DNA from: an uncultured Olsenella sp.
GTDB taxonomy: Bacteria; Actinomycetota; Coriobacteriia; Coriobacteriales; Atopobiaceae
NCBI GenBank assembly: GCA_947253595.1
Contig: CAMXZR010000058.1
Coordinates: forward strand, 1 to 10,707
Direction: 5' to 3'
DNA: 10,707 nt
The translations under genes and the position numbers were made by a program. Under the pieces are notes generated by a model. It made no database searches, was not told the origin of the DNA, and saw only the letters and a list, made by a program, of their open reading frames with translations. Position 1 is the first letter of the stretch; each line of letters starts with the position of its first letter. Of the stretch, positions 1 to 7,084 are shown in pieces.

Positions 1-28
1 GCCCACCCCCACCGCCGCCTGTCGCCAG

Positions 29-42
29 GGGGCTGGTGCCCC
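29..42 (-). terminator. weak hairpin at the end of the exonuclease gene
   Basis: A 5-bp GC hairpin (GGGGC, loop TGGT, GCCCC) abuts and slightly overlaps the stop codon of the minus-strand exonuclease gene. There is no T-run after it on the minus strand, so termination here is doubtful. Nothing else is recognisable in bases 1-41. Confidence 0.2.
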
Positions 43-1010
43 TACTCCGCGAACATGTTCCTTTCGGCGAACTCTGCCTGGACGGTGCGGAACATGAGGT
101 CGACGTCCTCGAGCCCCAGGTGACGCTCGTTCTCGGACGCCTTGAGCGTGCCGCGCCGCCTCGCCCAGCTCTCCAGGGCCGCCGGGCGCGAGTCGTGGGG
201 GAGCAGCTTGTATTCGGGGTCGATCCTGCGGCAGATGTCGCGCGTGTCGATGGGCACGATGCGTCCTGCCTTGCGCGCCTCGGCATAGCCGTCCAGCTGC
301 ATCATGAACCAGGAGTCCTCGAACGCCGCGTTGTGCGCCATGTAGGGGAAGGCCTCCATCGCGGCGAGCAGCGCCTCCTGCATCTTGTGGTCCTGGCGGA
401 AGGGCATCTTGCCTTCGAGTTCCGCCCAGCCTATGTGGTGCACGAAGCTCAGGGGTACGCCCTTCTCGCGGTACAGCTCGGGTAGGCCGCAATAGCCCAT
501 GAAAGGCCTCTGGGGCTTCGCCTTGGGAGCGAGCTCCATGAACTCGAGGCCCACGTTGATGATGTAGCCGCGGCTCGGGTCGCGGTCGGTGGTTTCGATG
601 TCTATGCCCAGGATAGTTCCCGAGACGGGAGCCTCCACGTAGGCGGTCGCGAGGTCGTGCGCGTCCGTCCCGGCGCTGCGCGCGACCTCGTCGAAGCTGC
701 GGTGCTGGAGCGCGGCCACCGAGCGGATCAGGTCGGCGTCGCCGAGCTTGCGCGAGAGCGATGTGGGTGGGAGGTCGCGTAGGAGCTCGCTCCCGTAGCT
801 GTCGCAGGTCGTGCGGTTGCGGTCGGCCAGGTTCCTCACGAGGTCGAAGGGGAAGGGCTCGGAGCCGGCCGGGCTCGTTTGCCACGCGTCCACGAGGAGC
901 TGGATCGCCTCCTCGTTCTTCTGGCGCTCGGCGTTGAGCGCCTCGGCGTCGGTCAGGAAGCCGGGAAAGACGAAGGCGTTCGCGTGCTCTAGGGCCTGGC
1001 TGAGGTTCAT
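42..1010 (-). CDS. DEDDh-type 3'-5' exonuclease domain protein
   Basis: This 322-residue protein has a C-terminal RNase H-fold exonuclease domain of the DnaQ/DEDDh class, expected to remove nucleotides from 3' ends of DNA or RNA with two metal ions. Motif I is GIDIETT (D137, E139). Motif II is HNAAFED (226-232). Motif III is HLGLED (H297, D302, the expected H-x4-D spacing). Residues 1-130 precede the nuclease core and match no family I recognise; they may be a substrate or partner domain. The ATG at 1010 is chosen because GGAGAGG lies just upstream; an ATG-less extension to 1082 would run through the divergent regulatory region. In motif II the usual FD is FE-D, so the metal ligand is either E231 or D232. 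It is divergent from the M18 peptidase gene. The nuclease class is well supported; the physiological substrate (DNA repair, RNA turnover or proofreading-like) cannot be told. Confidence 0.85.
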   Translation of the reverse strand: MNLSQALEHANAFVFPGFLTDAEALNAERQKNEEAIQLLVDAWQTSPAGSEPFPFDLVRNLADRNRTTCDSYGSELLRDLPPTSLSRKLGDADLIRSVAALQHRSFDEVARSAGTDAHDLATAYVEAPVSGTILGIDIETTDRDPSRGYIINVGLEFMELAPKAKPQRPFMGYCGLPELYREKGVPLSFVHHIGWAELEGKMPFRQDHKMQEALLAAMEAFPYMAHNAAFEDSWFMMQLDGYAEARKAGRIVPIDTRDICRRIDPEYKLLPHDSRPAALESWARRRGTLKASENERHLGLEDVDLMFRTVQAEFAERNMFAE

Positions 1011-1046
1011 GTGCCGCCTCTCCGCTTGCGATTGGGACTGACCCCC

Positions 1047-1058
1047 CAGTGTACACTG
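1047..1058. promoter_or_regulatory. 12-bp palindrome in divergent promoter region
   Basis: CAGTGTACACTG is a perfect 12-bp palindrome midway between the divergent exonuclease (start 1010) and aminopeptidase (start 1103) genes. Because it is symmetric, it presents the -10-like hexamer TACACT on both strands. On the plus strand a TTGCGA lies upstream at 1026-1031, but the 20-bp spacing is longer than ideal. It could be a bidirectional core promoter, a dimeric repressor site, or both. No regulator is encoded nearby. Confidence 0.4.
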
Positions 1059-1102
1059 TGGCAGGCGCACAACGGTCGCCACACAGAGCAGGAGGAGGAC
1101 GC

Positions 1103-2422
1103 ATGACAGACGTCGAGGTCTCTCGCGAGCTCGTCGACTTCGTAGCGAGCAGCCCGAGCATGTTCCACAGCGCGCGCACCATCGGCAGGTACCTGGACAA
1201 GGCGGGCTTCGTCCGGCTTTCCGAGGGCTCGCCCTGGGAGCTCGAGCCGGGCGGAAGCTACTACACGACGCGCAACAACTCCAGCGTCATAGCGTTTCGC
1301 GTGGGAGAGGAGCTCGACGACTACCACTTCCAGCTCGCCGCCTCGCACGCGGACTCTCCCAGCTTCAAGGTGAAGGGCGTGCCCGAGCTCGAGGGCCCCG
1401 GCGGCTACCTTCGCCTCAACGTGGAAGGTTACGGCGGAATGATCGACTACAGCTGGCTCGACCGCCCCCTCTCGCTTGCCGGGCGCGTCATGGTGCAGGA
1501 GGGCGATGCCGTCCGCAACGAGCTCTTCGCGCCCGACCGCGATCTGCTCCTCGTCCCCAGCGTCCCCGTCCACATGAACCGCGACGTGAACGAGGGCTAC
1601 GCCTTCAATCACCAGGTCGACCTCTGTCCGATGGCGTCAGCCGGCGAGCTCGGTGCCGGATGGCTCGACCAGCTGGTGGCGGACGAGCTCGGCGTGAGGG
1701 CGGACCAGGTCCTCGCGCGCGACCTCTTCCTCGTCAACCGCGTCGAGGGGCGCGTCTGGGGTGCGGCGGGGGAGTTCGTCTCGGCCGGGCACCTCGACGA
1801 CCTCCAGTGCGCCTTCGCCTCGCTCAAGGGCTTCCTGGCCGCACGCAACCCGCATGACGTGAGCGTCTACGCTTGCCTCGACAACGAGGAGGTGGGCTCC
1901 AACACCAAGCAGGGTGCGCTCTCCACCTTCCTGTGCGACGTGCTCGTGCGGGTGAACGCCGCCCTGGGCAGGGAAGAGGAGGCACTCGCGCGGGCGCTGG
2001 CACGCTCCTTCATGGTGAGCTGCGATAATGCGCACGCCGTGCACCCCAACCATCCCGAGAAGTTCGACGATGCCAACCGCTGCTGGCTCAACGGGGGCAT
2101 CGTGGTGAAGGAGGCTGCGAACCAGAGCTACACCACGGACGCCTTCTCGCGCGCGGCGTTCCTGGCCATTTGCCGTCGCGCCGGGGTGCCGGTTCAGACC
2201 TTCGCGAACCGCAGTGACAGCAGGGGAGGGTCGACCCTGGGCAACCTCTCCAACATGCAGGTAAGCATGCACGCCGTGGACGTGGGCCTGCCCCAGCTGG
2301 CCATGCACTCGGCTTACGAGACCGCAGGTGCCCGCGACACCGCCCATGCCATCCGGGCGCTCGAGGCCTTCTACTCCTGCGACCTCAGGATAGACGGGGC
2401 GGAAGGCTTCGTCCTGGCATAG
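1103..2422 (+). CDS. apeB: M18 family zinc aminopeptidase
   Basis: This 439-residue cytoplasmic metalloaminopeptidase, of normal length for the M18 (aspartyl aminopeptidase) family, removes N-terminal residues from peptides with a two-zinc centre and normally works as a dodecamer. All family signatures are visible: ASHADSPSFK (H82, D84), LDDL (D232, bridging aspartate), DNEEVGS (E262/E263, general base and zinc ligand), SCDNAHAVHPN (D308), SDSRGGSTLGN (371-381) and the terminal LPQLAMHS (H402). The usual MHSxRE is MHSAYE here, a small departure. The ATG at 1103 is chosen because GGAGGAGG lies four bases upstream; a GTG at 1049 would start inside the palindrome and has no ribosome site. Its likely role is recycling amino acids from peptides, which fits an amino-acid-importing organism. 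The family is certain; the preference for acidic residues is inferred from the family. Confidence 0.95.
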   Translation: MTDVEVSRELVDFVASSPSMFHSARTIGRYLDKAGFVRLSEGSPWELEPGGSYYTTRNNSSVIAFRVGEELDDYHFQLAASHADSPSFKVKGVPELEGPGGYLRLNVEGYGGMIDYSWLDRPLSLAGRVMVQEGDAVRNELFAPDRDLLLVPSVPVHMNRDVNEGYAFNHQVDLCPMASAGELGAGWLDQLVADELGVRADQVLARDLFLVNRVEGRVWGAAGEFVSAGHLDDLQCAFASLKGFLAARNPHDVSVYACLDNEEVGSNTKQGALSTFLCDVLVRVNAALGREEEALARALARSFMVSCDNAHAVHPNHPEKFDDANRCWLNGGIVVKEAANQSYTTDAFSRAAFLAICRRAGVPVQTFANRSDSRGGSTLGNLSNMQVSMHAVDVGLPQLAMHSAYETAGARDTAHAIRALEAFYSCDLRIDGAEGFVLA

Positions 2423-2476
2423 CTCGTCGTATCGGGTGAGAGGGGCCCCGGCGCGCGGATTGCCGGCCTGACCCCA

Positions 2477-2521
2477 CCCTGGCGAGGCATCGGCGAGGTT
2501 CCGCCAGGGCCCTACGTTTCT
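2477..2521 (+). terminator. possible terminator after the aminopeptidase gene
   Basis: An inverted repeat CCCTGGCG...CGCCAGGG (2477-2484 and 2502-2509) with a 17-base loop lies about 55 bases past the aminopeptidase stop, followed a few bases later by the short T-stretch GTTTCT. The loop is long and the T-run poor, so it is only a candidate. The rest of the 170-base gap to the next gene shows nothing recognisable. Confidence 0.35.
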
Positions 2522-2592
2522 GGCTGATCACTTGCGCGTGGGGCCACCTTGCCCGATTGTTAGTCCTGTCTGGCAAGGGGATCGGAGGCGCG

Positions 2593-3663
2593 GTGGAGCA
2601 GCTGGCAGAGGTGCGGAAGGTGGCGAGCGGACGGAGGTCGGCCCTCGCGCTCTTCCTGTTCGTGATGGCCTTCTTCGTCGAGGCGGCGTTTGGGGAGTCG
2701 CTCTCCGACGCGCTGGGCATCGACTACGACCTTGCCTACGTCATCGCGGGCTCCGTCGCTGCCGTGTGCTTCGTCGCGCTCCTCGGGGGCAAGGGGTTGC
2801 TCAGGCCCGACGCCGCGAGCGTCAGGCGCATGCTGAGGCTGGGCTGGTGGCTCCTTCTGGTCGGGGCGGCCATGGGTGCCATGGACCTGCTCGACTTCCT
2901 CTCCTCGGGCGAGACGCCGGACCCCTCCTGGGCCGCCAAGCTGGTGGGGGTCGCCCTGCTCTGCCTCTTCATAGGCATCGAGGAGGAGGCCATGTTCCGC
3001 GGCCTGCTCCTGCATGGCATCCTCGCACGAAGCGGGCGCACGCGCAGGGGCGTCATCCTCGCTTGCGTTGCCTCCTCGCTGCTCTTCGGCCTGGCACACG
3101 TGTCGGAGCTCGATGCGTCGGACCCCGTCCAGCTCCTCCAGGCGGCCCTCAAGGTTGCCCAGACGGGGACCTACGGCTTCGTGCTCGCGGCTGCCACGCT
3201 CTCGGGTCGTCCGGACGAGCCGGACAGCATCTTCGCTGGCGCGCTCTTCCACGGGCTCGACGACTTTCTGGCCATGTTCGTCTCCATCGGCCTGATGGGG
3301 GAGTCGAGCGAGGTAAGCTACGTGGCGACGGGGGCGGACGCCTGGCCCACGGTGACCCTCTATGCCGTGCTGACCATCCTCTACCTGCCGTCCGTCGTGA
3401 GGGCGGCGTTCTGGCTGCGGGCGTTGGACGTCCCCCAGCTCGGCGGGATCGCCCGCAGGGAGGGGCAACCAGCGCCGCCGCCGGTGCCGGACGGAGCGTG
3501 CGTTGGGCCGGTCATGGAGCCCTCTGGCGCGGTGCCTGGGCTTGGCGCAACCGATGCGTCCGGCGCAGAAGGCCGTGATGCGGGTGCGGGCGGCGCAGAA
3601 GGCCGCGATGCGAACCTGGGCGGTGGGCCGGGGGCCGTCGGTCGTCCACCCAGGCCGTGGTAG
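2593..3663 (+). CDS. CPBP family intramembrane metalloprotease
   Basis: This polytopic membrane protein of about 356 residues belongs to the CPBP/Rce1-like (Abi, CAAX-protease) family of intramembrane proteases. The three motifs are present: IEEEAMFRG (EExxxR, E131-R136), FGLAH (F165-H169) and FHGLDD (H220, D224, the family's HxxxN/D). Hydrophobic segments lie near residues 16-33, 47-65, 84-100, 116-129, 155-168, 213-235 and 254-275. The GTG at 2593 is preferred because GGAGG sits four bases upstream; a TTG at 2557 would add 12 residues without a clear ribosome site. After the last membrane segment a Gly/Ala/Pro-rich tail (about 283-356) contains two copies of a GAEGRDA-type decapeptide and looks like non-conserved extension. 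Family members process prenylated proteins, bacteriocin precursors or anti-sigma factors; no substrate gene is adjacent, so the function is open. It stands alone between two plus-strand genes. Confidence 0.85.
   Translation: MEQLAEVRKVASGRRSALALFLFVMAFFVEAAFGESLSDALGIDYDLAYVIAGSVAAVCFVALLGGKGLLRPDAASVRRMLRLGWWLLLVGAAMGAMDLLDFLSSGETPDPSWAAKLVGVALLCLFIGIEEEAMFRGLLLHGILARSGRTRRGVILACVASSLLFGLAHVSELDASDPVQLLQAALKVAQTGTYGFVLAAATLSGRPDEPDSIFAGALFHGLDDFLAMFVSIGLMGESSEVSYVATGADAWPTVTLYAVLTILYLPSVVRAAFWLRALDVPQLGGIARREGQPAPPPVPDGACVGPVMEPSGAVPGLGATDASGAEGRDAGAGGAEGRDANLGGGPGAVGRPPRPW
3561..3620. repeat. 30-bp tandem duplication, two copies
   Basis: Two adjacent 30-base units begin CGGCGCAGAAGGCC (3561-3590 and 3591-3620) and match at 24 of 30 positions, encoding GAEGRDAGAG and GAEGRDANLG in the CPBP protease tail. 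A weaker partial match lies just upstream (GGCGCAACCGATGCG from 3545). The tail therefore grew by in-frame duplication. Confidence 0.75.
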
Positions 3664-3741
3664 GCATCCCGGCACTGGAAGACGTCCCGACCACGGTAGG
3701 CGCCTCTGGCCGGGCAGGCGTCCTAGCCCTGGCAGAGGATC
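3652..3741. repeat. degenerate 18-bp tandem repeat, five copies
   Basis: Five consecutive 18-base units align: 3652-3669, 3670-3687, 3688-3705, 3706-3723 and 3724-3741. Typical units are CGGCACTGGAAGACGTCC and CTGGCCGGGCAGGCGTCC. Most share GG at unit positions 8-9, A at 11, G at 12 and a C/T-rich end. The array straddles the stop codon of the protease gene at 3661-3663. It occupies much of the otherwise empty 200-base gap before the peroxidase gene. It may be decaying minisatellite DNA; a coding origin (the period is six codons) is possible. Confidence 0.55.
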
Positions 3742-3793
3742 CTCGATCGGGGTGCAATCGTGGCGTTTGTGGGTAGGCGTGCGCCTCTCGCCC

Positions 3794-3841
3794 TTGCATT
3801 TTTCAGTTAAATAGCACACAATTTAATTGTGCTCAATTAAA
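3794..3841 (+). promoter_or_regulatory. peroxidase promoter with OhrR/MarR-like operator
   Basis: This AT-rich island is unlike the surrounding DNA. A plausible core promoter is TTGCAT (3794-3799), a 17-base spacer and CACAAT (3817-3822). Overlapping the -10 are two perfect inverted repeats: CACAATT-T-AATTGTG (3817-3831) and TTTAATTG-TGCT-CAATTAAA (3822-3841). Read on the minus strand the first is CACAATTAAATTGTG, which from memory differs from the Bacillus OhrR operator core TACAATTAAATTGTA only at the two end bases. A MarR/OhrR-type repressor bound here would block the -10, so derepression by organic peroxide or hypochlorite is the natural inference. No such regulator is encoded in the window. 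Confidence 0.6.
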
Positions 3842-3864
3842 GACCGCATCAGAAGGGATCCGTC

Positions 3865-4407
3865 ATGGGCTTCTACGATTACAGCGTCACCGACCCCCAA
3901 GGCAACGAGGTCAAGATGTCCGGCTTCGAGGGCAAGGTCGTCATGGTGGTCAACACCGCGACCGGTTGCGGCTTCACCCCCCACTATGAGCCGATCGAGA
4001 AGATGTACGAGGACTACCGCGACCAGGGCTTCGAGGTCCTCGACATCCCCTGCAACCAGTTCAAGGGGCAGACTCCCGGCTCCGACGAGGAGATCCACGA
4101 GTTCTGCACCCTCAACTACGGCACGCAGTTTCCCCAGATGCACAAGTCCGATGTCAACGGCGAGAACGAGCTGCCCCTCTACACCTGGCTCAAGAGCCAG
4201 AGGGGCTTCGAGGGATTCGGCCACGGCGCCAAGGCGCTGGCCATGTCAGCGCTGCTTAAGACCATCGACAAGGACTACAAGAGCAACCCCGACATCAAGT
4301 GGAACTTCACCAAATTCGTCGTCGACCGCGCGGGTAACGTCGTCGCCCGCTTCGAGCCCACCGCAGACATGAAGGACGTCGAGGAGTGCGTCAAGTCCCT
4401 GCTCTAA
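3865..4407 (+). CDS. glutathione peroxidase family thiol peroxidase
   Basis: This 180-residue peroxidase of the GPx family has the usual length for bacterial cysteine forms and reduces hydrogen peroxide and organic or lipid hydroperoxides in the cytoplasm, in bacteria usually with thioredoxin as donor. The catalytic tetrad is visible: peroxidatic C35 in NTATGCGFTPHY, Q65 in IPCNQF, and W146 and N147 in KWNFTKF. C35 is an ordinary TGC codon, so this is not a selenoprotein. C81 (EFCTLNYG) is the likely resolving cysteine for a thioredoxin-recycled enzyme. ATG 3865 has AAGGG seven bases upstream. It appears to be a single-gene transcript, with the operator-bearing promoter in front and a hairpin behind. 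The family is certain; the electron donor is inferred. Confidence 0.95.
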   Translation: MGFYDYSVTDPQGNEVKMSGFEGKVVMVVNTATGCGFTPHYEPIEKMYEDYRDQGFEVLDIPCNQFKGQTPGSDEEIHEFCTLNYGTQFPQMHKSDVNGENELPLYTWLKSQRGFEGFGHGAKALAMSALLKTIDKDYKSNPDIKWNFTKFVVDRAGNVVARFEPTADMKDVEECVKSLL

Positions 4408-4434
4408 GGTCGTCCTTGACCCTTGATCGCGTCT

Positions 4435-4481
4435 GAGGAGAGGGCCCCGACCTTCATGGCCGGGGGCCTCTCTCCTTGTCT
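4435..4481 (+). terminator. hairpin terminator between convergent genes
   Basis: A GC-rich inverted repeat (arms about 4435-4452 and 4458-4475, core GAGAGGGCCCC against GGGGGCCTCTC, one bulged base) lies 27 bases after the peroxidase stop, followed by the weak T-stretch TTGTCT. It sits between this gene and the convergent ABC ATPase gene, so it may serve both directions, though the minus side has no T-run. Bases 4482-4561 show nothing else recognisable. Confidence 0.5.
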
Positions 4482-4561
4482 GGGGCCTGTCTGCGCCCGG
4501 ACGGCCGCGGGATGGCAGGAAGCCGCCGCGCCCGCCGGCAGTCTGGGTCGTGGATGCGCCG

Positions 4562-5384
<823 letters not shown>

Positions 5385-5392
<8 letters not shown>

Positions 5393-6038
5393 GGTAAAAG
5401 TCCAGCTTCTTTTCGACGCGACGGAGCACGAACTCGATGATCAGGCAGGTCAGCCAGTAGATGAGCGCGGCGATGGCAAAGGGCAGCATGGTGCGTTGCG
5501 ACGCGACCAGGGCGCGGCCGGTGGTGAACATCTCTGCCACGCCGATGGAGAAGGCGAGTGAGGTGTCCTTCACCAGCGTGACGACCTCGTTTCCCATGGC
5601 GGGCAGGATGCGCTTCACCACCTGGGGCAGGATGATGCGCAAGAAGGCCTGCGCGCGAGAGTAGCCCAGCACCTCCGCCGCCTCGTACTGGCCGCGGGGC
5701 ATGCTCTGGATGCCCGAGCGGTATATCTCGGCGAAGTAGGCGGCATAGTTGACCACGAAGGCGAGCATGACCGCCACGAACATGTAGCCGGGGCCCGTCT
5801 TTTGGCCAAAGACGTAGTAGGGGGCGAAGAAGACCGCGAACATCTGCAGCATGAGCGGCGTGCCGCGCATGACGGAGATGAAGAGCTGGCAGAGAAGCGA
5901 GAGGGGCCTGAAGCGCGAGAGCCTGCCAAGGGCCACGGGGATGCCCAGGGGTATGGCCCCGACGAGCGTCAGGGCGAAGATCTGCAGCGAGGTCACGTAG
6001 CCCTGCAGCAGCATGCTTGTCATGGTCGAGATGTCCAA
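5385..6038 (-). CDS. amino-acid ABC transporter permease
   Basis: This 217-residue inner-membrane permease is of the HisM/GlnP type, normal in size for the family, and probably acts as a homodimer since only one permease gene is present. Hydrophobic segments lie near 13-36, 50-76, 85-105, 150-170 and 186-206. The coupling (EAA) loop spans about 104-145 (EIYRSGIQSMPRGQYEAAEV and the following LGYSRAQAFLRIILPQ), with the conserved EAA and G residues. The probable start is TTG at 6038 with AGGA five bases upstream; ATG codons at 6023 and 6014 are alternatives that lose five or eight residues. It follows the binding-protein gene by 48 bases and overlaps the ATPase start by eight. The substrate is inferred from the binding protein. 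Confidence 0.92.
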
Positions 6039-6086
6039 CTGCGTCCTATCTCACGTCTGGCGTGCGTGATCGGGTCCCGTGCCTGC

Positions 6087-6968
6087 CTAGGCCTTGGGGA
6101 GGACCCAGAGGTCGTACGAGACGCCTTGGTCGGCGTACTTCTCGCAGAGCTCCTTGACCTTGCCCTCGGCGTCGAGGGCCTGGAGGTCCTTCTGCACCTG
6201 GTCTGCGAGCGCCTGCCCCGCGTCCGTCTTGGCGAAGCCCACGCCGAAGTGCTCGGAGTTGAGGGCCTCGTCCAGAATCTTGAAGCTGTCCTTCTTGCCT
6301 GCGATGTTGAAGCTCGCAACGGGGTAGTCGACCGCGATGGCGTCCACGGCGCCGCTCTCGAGCATCATGAAGGCGGTGTTGTAGTCGCCGATGGTCTGGA
6401 GCTGCGCAAAGCTCGCGGCGAGCTTCGCCTGTGCCCCGTCGGTGCTCAGGAGGTCGTAGGCGGCGGAGTCGGACTGGGTCACCACGTTCTTCCCAGCGAG
6501 GTCTGCCAGGGTGGTGGCCTGGGAGTCTGCGCGTGTCACGACGACCTGCCGGTTCTCCATGTAGGGGTCGGTGAAGGAGTAGTCGCCCTCGCGCCCCTCG
6601 ATGGTGAAGCCGTTCCAGATGCAGGTGATCTGACCGCTGCTGAGCAGGCCGTCCTTGGCGTCCCAGGAGATGGGGTTGGGCTTGAAGGTCCAACCCTCCC
6701 TCTGGCAGACGGCCTGGGCGAGGTCGAGGTCGAAGCCGGTGAAGGCACCATCGTCACCCACGTAGCCGTAGGGAGGGAACTCCTGGTCGAAGCCCACGAC
6801 GAACGTACCGTCAAATCCTGCGACGCCATCGGAGGACGCGGCCACGGCGGCCTTGCCGTCGGACCCCGCGCCGGAGCATCCTGCGAGCGAGAGCGCCGCC
6901 GGGGTGGCCAGGAGGGCCGCCGCCCCGAGGAACTGCCTACGATTCATGACCATGCTGCGTGCCTCCAT
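6087..6968 (-). CDS. amino-acid ABC transporter substrate-binding lipoprotein
   Basis: This 293-residue extracellular solute-binding protein of family 3 (SBP_bac_3) delivers a polar amino acid to the permease. The N-terminus carries a twin-arginine-like signal, MNRRQFLGAAALL, followed by the lipobox LAGC with lipidated C31; a Ser/Gly/Ala linker leads to the domain starting near FVVGFDQEFPPYGY (56-69). By analogy with HisJ-type proteins, R126 (TIEGREGDYSFT) would hold the ligand carboxylate and D214 (AVDYP) its amino group; W119 (IWNGFTI) lines the cleft. Both ligand residues being present supports an amino acid; which one is not readable. The ATG at 6968 has GGAGG four bases upstream; ATG at 6953 also has a GGAGG (eight-base spacing), and ATG 6947 begins the signal itself. 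First gene of the importer operon. Confidence 0.92.
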   Translation of the reverse strand: MEARSMVMNRRQFLGAAALLATPAALSLAGCSGAGSDGKAAVAASSDGVAGFDGTFVVGFDQEFPPYGYVGDDGAFTGFDLDLAQAVCQREGWTFKPNPISWDAKDGLLSSGQITCIWNGFTIEGREGDYSFTDPYMENRQVVVTRADSQATTLADLAGKNVVTQSDSAAYDLLSTDGAQAKLAASFAQLQTIGDYNTAFMMLESGAVDAIAVDYPVASFNIAGKKDSFKILDEALNSEHFGVGFAKTDAGQALADQVQKDLQALDAEGKVKELCEKYADQGVSYDLWVLPKA

Positions 6969-7010
6969 GCTTCCTCCGCCCTGCCGGCTCTGGGGCCAGG
7001 CTTCAAACTG

Positions 7011-7065
7011 ACTAAGCACTTTAGTAAGGTGGAGTAAGTCTATGCCGCAAGGGAGCTTCGTTCAA
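7011..7065 (-). promoter_or_regulatory. candidate promoter and operator of importer operon
   Basis: On the minus strand TTGAAC (7060-7065) and TAGACT (7037-7042) are separated by exactly 17 bases, a good sigma-70-type arrangement placing the transcript start near 7030. Around and below that start the plus strand carries ACTAAG (7011-7016) and two AGTAAG hexamers (7023-7028, 7033-7038, ten bases apart), plus the inverted repeat ACTAA-GCACT-TTAGT (7011-7025). Helically phased repeats over a start site suggest a repressor site. The leader of about 60 bases seems too short for a riboswitch. Confidence 0.45.
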
Positions 7066-7084
7066 GTCTGGAAACCTGTTGTAC

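Noticed and set aside
1011..1082. Upstream extension of the exonuclease to 1082
   Set aside because: It crosses the palindrome and divergent promoter region, whereas the ATG at 1010 has a clear purine-rich ribosome site.
2560..3819. Long minus-strand open frame opposite the CPBP protease
   Set aside because: It is rich in Arg, His and Glu, has no recognisable domain, and lies antisense to a gene with all three CPBP motifs and membrane segments. Long antisense frames are expected at this GC content.
3960..3972. Selenocysteine form of the peroxidase
   Set aside because: The catalytic codon is TGC (cysteine) and there is no in-frame TGA.
6969..7030. Riboswitch or T-box leader ahead of the importer operon
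   Set aside because: The predicted leader is only about 60 bases, with no conserved T-box or known aptamer core and no terminator/antiterminator pair.
5802..7037. 411-codon plus-strand open frame opposite the permease and binding protein
   Set aside because: The opposite strand carries the EAA loop and lipobox of a standard importer; this frame shows no ribosome site or domain.
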